Shown one piece after another: positions 10,501 through 20,700 of a stretch of 39,264 nucleotides of DNA (position 1 is the first letter of the stretch; each line of letters starts with the position of its first letter). The translations under genes were made by a program, and so were the position numbers. Source of the DNA: Stramenopiles sp. TOSAG23-6 (taxonomy: Eukaryota > Sar); the NCBI GenBank assembly GCA_900128565.1, contig LT635937.1, positions 1-39,264 of the forward strand, in the 5' to 3' direction. The notes under the pieces were generated by a model. The model did no database searches. It saw only the letters and a program-made list of their open reading frames with translations, and was not told the DNA's origin.

Positions 10501-13500
10501 TGGATACAAAACACCATAGAGAAAGAAATCCCAATACATTTCAATTTCGACAAAGGCGCACCCGAATTCGAAATAAGCAACCATGTATGCCAACATCTTA
10601 TAGAGGTTGTTATTTAGATTGCAAAAATGGCATGGAAGACAATAACCGTGCTTTACCGACTATGGCGGGAATAATGTCGAAACAAGAATGCGAAGACTCT
10701 GCCAAAAATTCATTCGCAAAATTTTATGGACTCCAAGGTCAAGATTTATCAAGCAATAATACAAGACGCGATCTAAGCCAGTGTTGGATAGGAAATTCAA
10801 CGTATGACACTATGGGGAAAAGCGACGACTGTAATATTTATGGTCTTCAAACAAGAATTGCATATGGTAAGAATTGTACAAATGCTGTATATGAGGTAGA
10901 AGTTAGAAGCACAAAAACCAGTGGAATATTTGAATGCAAAGGATGTGATGAATATGGAGGTCCAGGATTGATAAATTGTAAAGTAGACAAAATCACCGAC
11001 GCTGAGAAGGACATACACGAAACACTAACAAAACAATGTTTCGCAATGGATAATGCGAATATTCAACACAAAGATAATTGCGAAAAACATAAATCAATCG
11101 CAGAATGTGATACACAGTTAGAATGCACTACTGAAAAATGCAGTGCGAGCTCATTTATTGTGTCATATGTTACTAGCAATAATATTGCAAATTGTTCAGT
11201 AAAATATTGCAATGTGGAAGATGATCAGGGTGATGCTGAAAAGGCTCTTTCGTATGAAGTGTGTATGAGTATTTTTGACTGTCATGCATACTCTGAGGGA
11301 GCTACTTCGCCGAGATATGATAGTGGAAATTCACAATGGAGAAGGGGTTCTAAAAAACGTTCATTTTGCCATCCAATTGGTAACGCTTGCGTGGAGCGTG
11401 GTATTGGAGATGATATTATTGAAATATCTAGAGAGGTTTGTAATAGTCGGACACTTCCAGCTCCGAGATACCGACATGCATCTACTGTTATTGGACCTTA
11501 TATGATCATTCATGGAGGCATGGGGGCTACGGGTTTTTTGAATGATACAAGAATATTTGACACAAGGAATTCAACATGGTTAGCTGTATACCCGAGCGGG
11601 AATTCTATTCCACCTTCCCGTGCTGGACACTCAATGACAGGTATAGGTACACGTGTCATAATATTTGGCGGATATTCTGGGAGCGCTGGGTTATTTAACG
11701 ATGTATATGTCTTAGAAACTGGGTGCAAAAAAGTACCACCAAATGAAGGCGGGGGATTCAACTGCGGAGAGTGGCCCAACATGAAGTGGCGAAGCGTAAA
11801 GATTGATGGCCCACGCCCCTCAGCAAGGTTTGGACATCGCAGTGTATCTGCAATAGATTCCTCGATGATGCTTAGTGTAGGTGGCTATGGAGCAGGCTCG
11901 GATAATCAGGACTGGCGCAAGCGAAGGAATATGGAAGGTTTACGAAACGAAATGATACTACTTGATGTTTTAGTTCCTAATGTGACCAGTGTATTTCCTC
12001 GTCAAGGATCACCGTCGGGTTATCAAACTGATAATGTCACATGGTATAAGGGGAAACCATACATTAATGAAGTTATTGACTCGAGTGGCAATGTGCTCAT
12101 AAAAAAACACACTAAACTTGCTGGAAGATTGAAGATGCAAATTAGAGGTCGCAGTCTTGGCAATTGTCCGAAGCCATATGCCACAGTCAATGGGATCCAG
12201 AGATGCAATACTACGTGTACGGATGCTTCCTGCAATGAAAGCGTTTGGCACTCGAACAATAATAATGTTATGGTAACTATCGGGAAAAAGAAATGTGATC
12301 ACATTACTTGGTATAGTCCAAACTATATTGAGTGTGAAGTACCCCCGGGGGTTGGAAAACTTCTTAATGTAGTTGTCTGGGCATTTGGACAGTCAACTTC
12401 GACAGACCCACCGAATCGATTGTGGTCCTATGACCCACCCAAAATACTAGATATCTTACCATCTTTTGTGTTGGACTTTCCTGGTGTCCCGAGAGGTCCA
12501 CTAATTATACAAGGAAAGAATTTTGGTAGCCCAGAACTTGACAAAGATGAGTTAATGATGAAGCTGACTATAGGAGGACAAGCATGCTTGAAGTTCATAC
12601 ATGTGTCTGACACTACTATTATATGCCTATGCGTTGCTCGACGAGACAAAAATCAGCCTATAGGTAGCGAAGCAAAAGGTGGCATGACAGTATCTATTGG
12701 AGGACAAGAAGCGGTTGAAAAAAATAAACCGGCAATAATATCCGCACCAGTGAACTTTGCAAAATTAATGAAGAGGCAACTGAAGCGCAGAGGAAGTCTT
12801 GTAAGGTGCCCAGAAGCCGATGATATGGCTCGATTACTATTTACTCCCGGTATGGAAGCCATTCAGGATGACTTAAAATTGTTTCAAGAAGAATTCAAAG
12901 AAGACGCCGAAAATATTAGCTTTTCTGGAAGCCAGGATGCTTGTAGTGATGAGAGAAGTTCAACAAGAGACGATTGTTTATCGAAAGGTATTTGGGCAGA
13001 CGGTGGGTGTAATCCAGATCAATCAATCAAAACAAAGGAAGAATGTAAAACTAAGAGGAATTGGAAAGTTCAACCGGCAAAGTGTAGCGATGATACCAAA
13101 AAAAATAAAGCCGACTGTGAAAGTTCAGCATCTACGCCGATTACATGGGATTCTGAAACCAAAAGTTGCTCCGATAATAAGTCGGCAACAGAAGGAGAAT
13201 GTGCCGCGAGTCAAGCAGCTGCAGCAAATATTAAATGGATAGAAGAGTCCGAAAGTTGTAGTGACTCAAAATACTCCTCGAATAAAGCGAAATGTACGAA
13301 TGACCTTTGGACCAGTGCACATTGTTTAAATAAAGCCGGGGGTACATGCGAAGAACTACCATCTGGTGGATGTACGTTTTCATTTCAATTTCGAATTAGT
13401 TTTTTTTTTATAGTAAATTTTGTATCTAACAAAAATATCAAATTTTTGAAATAGTTTTTGACAGTACATGTACACCAAAGTACGAGCACTTGAGCTCAGC

Positions 13501-16500
13501 AGACTATAACTGTAAAAAACATGATTGCAATGGGAAGCTGATTTTTCAAGCTGAGCCATTCGATAATGTCACCTGTACAACAATCGGAGAATGGTATGTT
13601 GGGAGTACACAGGCAACGCTTAGAAAAATGGTTGCGAATACTATAGATGCCCAAACTGCAGAACGAAATGCAATAATTAAAGCGACAAATATCACACATA
13701 AGCCACTACTTGAAGCCTACGCTCGTAAAGTTGCCTTTGTACAGACTATGCTTGACGCAAAGATTTCTATCAAAGAAATTCACCGACGGATATTTGCTGG
13801 ACTAGAGAAGCTATCTTTGACAAATGATATCACTGCACGAAACTTTCTCGGTAATATGACTGCTCTAATACGAAAAGACATGAACATTGCTATAAATGCA
13901 ACAAATGTTGTTAATGAAAACAAGATGAAAACAGAGGAGTTGGAGAATGATTTCAGTGCAGCAAATAAAACATTTACTGACGCTAACGAAAAGGCTACTG
14001 TAGCTAAAGCCACATTTGAGAAAGTTCAAAATATAGAAAGAAAAGAAAGGTTAGACCGCTCACGCGTTTGTGCGCTAGAAAATAATCGTGAATTCGATGG
14101 CGAGAGTGCACAGTTTGACACAACAGATCCTTGTATTGTTGATTATTTAGAAAAACGGCGATTTGAGTTAAAAGAGGCTCGTGTTGATATGCTACAACTT
14201 ATCTCTGCAGCAAATGCTACACAAAGTGGGTATACGACAAAATTTTTTGCATTTAATAAATCCCGAAGTCTTCTTGACAAAGTAATACCGATTGCAAACA
14301 AGGCGAAGAGCGCATTGAATATGACTATCAGAACTGCAATAAAAAATATCACAAACGCTGTTACCGATATCAATAGTTTTAAAAATTCATTAACAAATAT
14401 GAGTGGGCGCAAAGAGCTTCTGAACAAGACAGCTGAACTAGGTAAAGATTTGAATAGAACAAGTTCTGTTATTAGCTTCTGGAACAATCTTCCAACTTTG
14501 TTGGATCGTGTATCTGGCGCAACAAATATTTCCAGAGGAGTTTTGCCAGATGACCTTGTGAATGGTTTCCATGACGCCGATTTTTACGACGTAAATAAAG
14601 ACTTGCGTGGTCTTTTAGATGCTGTCGGAAGCAAAGATGTAGTTGGCAACATTTTAATAGATTTACAGAAAAATTTAGACGTTATAAAAAGTAGAAATGC
14701 AACACTAGATGATGTCTTTAATGCATTAAAATCAAACATTTCAGAGAGTCTACATGGAAACATCGATGTAGAACACAATGGAATGAAAAAGATCACAAAA
14801 CTCGCAGGAATGGTATCACAATTGAGCATAATGAAAGCATCAATGGATGCCGCCTCAGCTACAAGATCAAAAGCACAGTCTTCCAATATCACGGATAGTC
14901 TTGTCAGAGAAGTTTCAAAGATGCAAAATTATTTTAATCAACAAGATATATTTAGTGGTGTAATCAAATCCCTCAAAGATGGCACAGCTTCTGCATCAGA
15001 TAAAGAAACAATAGAAACTTTACAGAAGACGATGAATATAGCTAAGGATAATGCAAATCTTAAAGTGGAGGATGAAACAAAATATTACCAGNATCTTCTG
15101 ATTTCTGATCTTGATGATGCATGCAGCGCATACAGGGATAAATATCAACAAGAAAATAGTGGAACACAGGATTCAATTTTATTAGTTGGCGAGCAGTGTA
15201 TTAAGCGCACTCTAGGCCCAGATAATTCATCGACAGAAACAATATTAGATGAAAAGTTGTGGCGGAAGCCCGTTGCAGATAAATCAATCAGTGAAACAGA
15301 AAACACAGATACTTCAAATAATGGGATAATCGGAAGCGTCGTAAAGTACATACAGCCAGATGGAACTGACGAAGGAAAACGGATCACTGCAAAAGTCATA
15401 GGGTTTGAAGACAATGAAGAAAAGTTAAAAGAATCATTTAGTAAGATGCCGTACTATGTCCTGAAACTAGGGGACAGTAAAGAAGTTCATACATTGAGAT
15501 CCCAGTTTTTCATAAAAGGAGAAGAAGGCTACGAAGATCCTGAAGCCGAATCTGAAGTAAGCCCCGAATCCATCGCAGATGCTGAAAATAGTAAAAGCGA
15601 CACGAATGTGTCAGAAGGGGCTAACTCAAATGAAGACGACGCTGGAAATAAATCGGGAGAAAATTCTGAGAATAGTTCAAATTTACTTCATTCTGGGAGT
15701 TCAGATACCGAAACTACAGAGAGAGACACAAATAGTGGAAGTAGAACAACCGAAGTTAAAGTTGGACCCGAAGATACTGAAGATATAATGTTTATTGAAA
15801 CAGGTATAGATACAGCAAATAAAATACATTTGCGTGGCTCTGTATCTACCGTATACTTACAAACGGAGAAGAGCGACACCCCTTCCAGATTTTCAAAGAC
15901 TCCTCCAAATTTGCATACATGGCATGTGTGGTTATCAAAACATAGCATGGGAATATTCAAAAATTTGAAAATTCAAGAAGCTAAACAATCTCAAAATGTA
16001 TTTAATAGTAATTATTCGTTTATCCCATCTGACTTTATGAATGTAAACCAACTTGAAGCACTCATTAAGGGCGATCGAAAGTTTCCTACGTCACGTAGAA
16101 GAATTCCAGAAAACACATTCGCTAATAGTAGTCGGTTCAAACATAATACAGGTACTTCAAATGCACCTATATGCAACTTAGTAATGGATCATGGAAAATC
16201 AATACAACAGATGCAACCCTGTCATTGCGATAAGTTGCAAAGTTTGGCAGATCTAAAAGGTAGTATTGGTATCGAAGATATCCCAGACGATTGTCTGGGT
16301 GATGTCAAACATTTCGCATACTCTCTTGCTTGTAAAAAAATGTGGAATGTATACATGGAAAGTTGTAGCCCAAAGCACATGCGATTGTATCGCACATCAG
16401 GAATACACGTAATCTATAACCAGTGCCACTTACTGAAATTTTCTACTGCTGCTGTGTGTGGAATTGTACCAGGCGAAGATTGGAAATCTCCATTTGTACC

Positions 16501-17191
16501 CAGTAATACTAAATCAGATGCAGAAAGTATGCGTTTTATGAGATCAAAGTTTAGTTGGCAAAGACCTGTTAGTGGAGCATTAGAAAGTAAACTAAAAGAA
16601 ATAGTCAGAAAACTGGAAAGAAGATCACAAGCACCAGCATCATTTATGAGACAGTGGTCAAAGTATGTGGCACATATACAAGACGATAATATTATAGAAT
16701 ACGATTTGTTTAGATTTAGACGAGCGTATGACATTGATGTACCATACGTGTCTGGAAAGACTTATCCAATGACATCTATTCAAATAGAAACTCCCCAAAC
16801 AATTGAGAAACAAATTGATATTGATATTGATTACGCTTTACATATGAGTAACAAGATGGCAAATATGCCGGTTAGTGCTCGATGGATACAACCAAATTTT
16901 CTCTGCTCAGTGGGAAAGCCAATGCTTCCACGCCGATCATTTGGCATAATGAAAGTAGGTATGGGAGACAAGTTTATCCTGTTTTTTGGAGAAGGAATCA
17001 ATGATGGACCTTTGTCAATGAAAGTTGGAGATAAATCATCAATAATGTCAAACAGTACATTTGGAATATTACCACTACCACCGAGAGATTTGAATGATAC
17101 ATTTATTCTGACGGACTTATACAAAGCTTCTGAAGATGAAAAACTCGGTTATGGATTACAGCTGATGTCATGCAATGGTCATCAACTATAG
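1533..17191 (+). CDS. giant secreted multidomain mosaic protein (about 5191 aa, two exons)
   Basis: Exon 1 (1533-13371) and exon 2 (13455-17191) join in frame. The start is the ATG at 1533, because it opens a clear signal peptide (MNMFFVVLLLFCM); the frame upstream has no ATG. Approximate residue order: two GPC cysteine modules and an N-glycosylation-rich spacer (60-400); a weak ankyrin-like helix pair (398-430); a cysteine-repeat array C-x2-D-x2-C-x3-GPC (473-1096); helical CxxLG repeats (1163-1240, 1470-1570); EB/dickkopf-like cysteine modules (1580-1851); a sushi-like module (1855-1931); an ankyrin repeat with GADPN (2000-2035); kelch blades with FGG motifs (2643-2880, 3306-3480) split by a WSC-like domain (3018-3120); IPT/TIG-like segments (3481-3740); C..W..C repeats (3796-3946); helical region (3996-4490); an SH3/Tudor-like strand segment (4575-4634); an acidic linker; an unknown C-terminus. 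A hydrophobic stretch near 8270-8330 might be a membrane segment; no C-terminal anchor is seen. It is probably a secreted or cell-surface adhesive protein (inference). Confidence 0.8.
2271..2405 (+). repeat. three tandem 45-bp units coding 15-residue glycosylation repeats
   Basis: Three in-frame copies at 2271, 2316 and 2361 encode the pattern xSVNRxPINxTKRxx. Each copy has an N-x-T sequon at INGT or INDT, and the first and third have a second at NRT. Copies differ at only a few bases, so the expansion is recent. Confidence 0.85.
2949..4820 (+). repeat. array of about 18 cysteine modules with the GPC signature
   Basis: Within the giant protein, modules of roughly 25-35 residues follow C-x2-D-x2-C-x3-(G/A)PC-x(3-6)-G-x-C. 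Examples are RCVQDAECREKGPC, PCSRDQHCFSFGPC and GCAVDLDCGNTGPC. Two more isolated modules occur near 1770 and 2130, giving about 20. Even cysteine numbers suggest disulfide-bonded units outside the cell. An insert at about 3640-3900 carries paired ECC motifs. I do not recognise this as a named domain. Confidence 0.75.
5020..6240 (+). repeat. paired CxxLG helical repeats in the giant protein
   Basis: Four copies of a segment of about 40 residues occur in two pairs (about 5020-5250 and 5940-6240). The shared pattern is C-x2-(L/F)G-x3-C-x3-L-x2-A-x6-(D/E)VV-x-A-x3-L, for example ACNFLGIERCKEMLGAAYN and MCRALGPNRCRKTLAEAVR. The helix-turn-helix character resembles ankyrin repeats, but the paired cysteines and the LG turn are distinct. 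Confidence 0.6.
9460..11970 (+). other. kelch-type propeller region interrupted by a WSC-like domain
   Basis: Kelch signatures appear at about 9480 (IFVFGGM), 10115 (ILIFGGYNGTHFFNDLY), 11500 (MIIHGGM), 11655 (VIIFGGYSGSAGLFNDVY) and 11870 (MLSVGGYG), with RAGH, RYRH and RFGH turns between blades. Between the second and third signatures lies an insert of about 420 residues. Within it, 10585-10890 has the layout of a WSC-like domain: RGCYLDC, RALP, a C..A helix, FYGLQ, QCWIGN and a closing DDC..YGLQ segment. Confidence 0.65.
11975..12750 (+). other. IPT/TIG-like immunoglobulin-fold segments in the giant protein
   Basis: Two stretches show the start of IPT/TIG domains, VTSVFPRQGSPSG near 11985 and ILDILPSFVLDFPGVPRGP near 12450. 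The second is followed by LIIQGKNFG and a VTIG-like strand (KLTIGGQACLKF). Position directly after kelch blades fits extracellular mosaic proteins in which these folds are adjacent. Confidence 0.55.
13372..13454 (+). other. 83-bp spliceosomal intron in the giant gene
   Basis: The donor T|GTACGT and the acceptor GAAATAG|T give an in-frame join (..PSGG-FFDSTCTPKYEH..). A good branch-point sequence, TCTAAC, lies at 13425-13430, 24 bases before the end of the intron, followed by an AT-rich stretch. Unspliced, exon 1 would end in a hydrophobic tail read from intron bases. The exon 2 frame has no convincing ATG near its start, which supports splicing. Confidence 0.8.
15092..15092. other. single ambiguous base in the giant gene
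   Basis: The base is n, first position of a NAT codon, so the residue is Asn, Asp, His or Tyr. The frame is the same and open on both sides, so this is an uncertain substitution or allele and not an indel. Confidence 0.9.
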
Positions 17192-17740
17192 TCGACGTCT
17201 ATAATGTAAAAAATGAAATGTTTATAGAAGAGAAATCTAGGCGAAAAAATTTCTTGTGTTGAGCCTTGTTGAATATTATATCGTTTATTATTATTCACCT
17301 GTACCAGATTAATCCTCCAAAATATGTAATACATATTTTCATTTTCATTGTTCATAAGGAGATCATAGGTGATTTCAATCGTCTAAAAGGAATCACTATC
17401 TACTGTCTAAAGCACCATTTTAAATATATATATAAAAGAGTTATTGAATTCTAGTAAATTTTTATTAAGTACTAGTTAGTGTTTGGTTAAAAGTCTGGGC
17501 CATCATTCGCATTAGATTTTGAGATCAGCTGCATAAATACGAATAACGCGCGCAGGAGACAGGCGACATGCAGTACTAAGTATTGCTGATTGCTTGAATA
17601 TAGCGAACATCTGTAGATTCTGGATTGCATCAAAAAGAGATTAGTTTAGATAATGCACGCGTGAATTAAGTATAGAAAGTATTTCATGTACTTTTTTATT
17701 GTACTTTTCATTTGACAAAATTTAATTTTGCATAACATCT
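17192..17740. other. convergent intergenic region
   Basis: This 549-base stretch lies between the 3' ends of the giant and LRR genes. It holds no supportable gene. A 62-codon frame at 17266-17454 is low-complexity and AT-rich. The main content is a copy of the RING-CH gene's 5' end at 17570-17660. Confidence 0.6.
17570..17660 (+). repeat. direct repeat, copy 1 (displaced 5' end of the RING-CH gene)
   Basis: From GCAGTACTAAG to ATAATGCACG this stretch is almost identical to 22032-22120. A small block of differences (TATTGCTGAT against TCTTGCGCT) is the only change seen over about 90 bases. The second copy supplies the start codon of the RING-CH gene. Here the same ATGCACG is followed at once by an in-frame stop (GCG TGA), so this copy is non-coding debris. 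Confidence 0.9.
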
Positions 17741-20700
17741 TCAATCTACCGAGAATTTGATATACTTTGGAAAGGACTGTTTTTCTACCATCAGATTCAA
17801 CAAAGTCACAATTTTTGATGCACTCTCAGTTTTTTCTTCTTCTTCTCTCAAGACTCTAAAGCACAACATTTGAAATAGTTCGTCATTCCCGTATGTCCTA
17901 CCTATCCCAATTGGTGTGAACAAGTCACAGTTGACAATGTCCTTTTTATCAGGCTTACTCCAACAAAGTCCCATTTTTGTTGTCTGTATTACTTTACTGC
18001 ATTTTGGAATTCCTTGTGACATGTATATCCTGCGAGCAGCAATATTGCGAATTACATCCTCTGCTTCCTGAGCCATCATTTCCTTATCCAATTCAATACG
18101 TTCCCGACGTTCATCCTCATCTAAATCTTCATATGAAAAATCCAACTCTTGAGGGCGAGATTTGGATTGTTTCTCAGGAACAGCCACTTCATTATATGGA
18201 AGGCAAACATCATCTTTTCTTGGCATTTCACATGCAACCATTGCATATATTTTACGGCCCGGCAAGTATACATCTCTCACCATTAATGATATGTCAAAAT
18301 CTTCATTGTAATCGATACCACCCTTGACCAGTAGTGACGTCATTTTTTCGGCATCTGGTTCAGGTACTAATTCGGTCAATTCTTGTTGCAAGGCACTTAG
18401 ACTACTCAAATGCAGTGCTTCTCTTACATCTCGCTCTGCGGATCTGCTTGCATTTTGACATGCAGTATGAATTACATCTGCTTCCACTCTAACAACATCA
18501 CGCAATAAACCCCAAAATAACTCTTGGTTTGTGTCATGTGTAGCCTTTAGCATACTTAAATCCTCTTTTTTACACTTTAGTGACCAGTGTTTTGAGATCT
18601 GTAGAGAGGAATCAGTTCCATGCCCATTTATACTTACCATATCGAACATTACTTTTTGTGTCTTTAATTCACGCAATTTATTGATTATGTTGTTTATGCC
18701 ACCACCAATTAAAGTATAATTGAATTGATTTTTCTGTAAACATTCAACTTCATTTGTGAAGAGTCTGCTAAATACATTATTATGATCTGCTTCAGGTGTT
18801 GTATAAATGATCAGAACATTTTTGGCTGTTTCAGCATTTTTTGATTCATATTGCTCTTCCCCGCATTTAACATAACGAAAACTGTATGTTGGCAGACTTA
18901 AAGGCCTATAAAATTTAATCAGATGACATTCCTCACATTTTTCACACACATTACGAGCTCTGCAGCGATCTCCTTCTAAAGAATGAACTCTCTTCAAATT
19001 AATTTCTTCATGAGAATCTACACCATTCGGCAACTTAAAGAGTTGTTCATGTAAACGATGAACATATATTTGCAATGTACCGTTTTGAATCTTATCATAT
19101 AATCCTCTTGGGACTTCTCCGCCAATTGGATTTGGATTATGGAGGAAACCAAAAAAAGGGTCAAAGTCTGTACGCATTTTGAATTCTTTCAATGCATGCA
19201 TCTTCCCCATAGTCTCTGGTATCTGACCTTGAAGCCGATTATCATTCAAGTCCAGAATTTTCAGATTATCGAGATTGCCTAAACTTTCAGGTATTTCACA
19301 TCGAAAGTCTTGGTTTATTCTTAAAACTTCAAGATTAAGAAGTGTACCAATTTCAGATGGAATAACCCCATACAAAAGTTCATTATTAGCAATGGATATT
19401 TTCACAAGACTCTTCATTGCACCAATAGACTTTGGTATTTCACCTGTAAACTTTGTGTTTTCCACCAATAACTCTGTAAAATCAACATTGAACTGATCAA
19501 TATCTGGAAATTTGCCCTCGAAATCTGGACCTCGAAGGTGTAAAACTAAAGGTCTCTTATGAGAGACTATTCGTGCCACTTTTCGGATTACTAAAAAATT
19601 GTTGTCTACATGCCCACAAAATTTCTCCAATTCGTTCATGGATTCTTTCTCCAATTCATACAATGGCTTCAATTCAGATTGCTTCAATTCATTAATGGAA
19701 TCTTCATCCAATTCATAAAATGGAGAAAGATCCTTTAATGTTTGAAATGCCTTAATTTTAACATTCTGAATGTCTTCAATGCACTCACCAAGGCCAATCA
19801 TTTTCAAATACTCTTTAATTTTTGCAAATTCAGACTCTGTGCTCTGATATAGTATTTCAAATTCTAGAAGCTCGCGTACTTCTGCACGAGGATAATCTAG
19901 CTCATACCAGCGGTAATCTTTACCAACAATTCTTTCTGGTTCTGGACCATAAAAATGGTTGTGTGAGATAACAAAACTTTCTAGTGCGTTGTGCTGAAGT
20001 GCGGTGGGTGGTAATGTTCCTGACATATTATTATGACTGATATCTAGAACTTCCAATTTTATAGGGAGTGTATTTGGAAATTTTCCTGTGATCTGATTAT
20101 GTGATAAGTTAAGTAGTTCCAAGCTTTTCATATGTAGACCAAATTCTGGCAATTTTCCTCTTAATTTATTGTTTGATAATCTCAACAACGTCATTTTGTC
20201 ATGTTCTAGAAGTCTTTTCCATGGTATCAATCCTGTCAAATTATTACCTCCAAGGTCAAGACGTTCTAAATTTTGCAAAAAAAAGCTAGGAATTGATCCA
20301 GATAGTTTTCTGCCGTATCTGTTGCATAAGGAAATTGATTTCAGTGCTGTGAAAGCTCTGAAGATTTCTTGTGGTAAAATCCCAGAAACATCATCCGAAG
20401 TCAAAGTCACAATTAATTTCTTCCTTGGAAGTTCATAGAAGTTCCATCTATTGGATAAAGTTCCAACGATCTTCAGAGTGCCATAACTATAATTTACTTC
20501 CACTCTTTGAAGTAGACTCCTAAGTCTCTTTTTCTCAGCACTTTCAGCCTCCATAACCTCCCTCCAATTGGTATCACCCTTTCTTTCGGGGATTGTTATT
20601 GCGTTTTCCCTAATAGGCTCACTGTATGCCATTAGTTCAAGTTCTTCTAATTTTTCTAGATTACCTATACCAGATGGAATCACATCACCACTGATTTTGT

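Noticed and set aside
17266-17454. 62-codon frame between the giant and LRR genes
   Set aside because: Composition is like intergenic DNA and no family or signal is visible.
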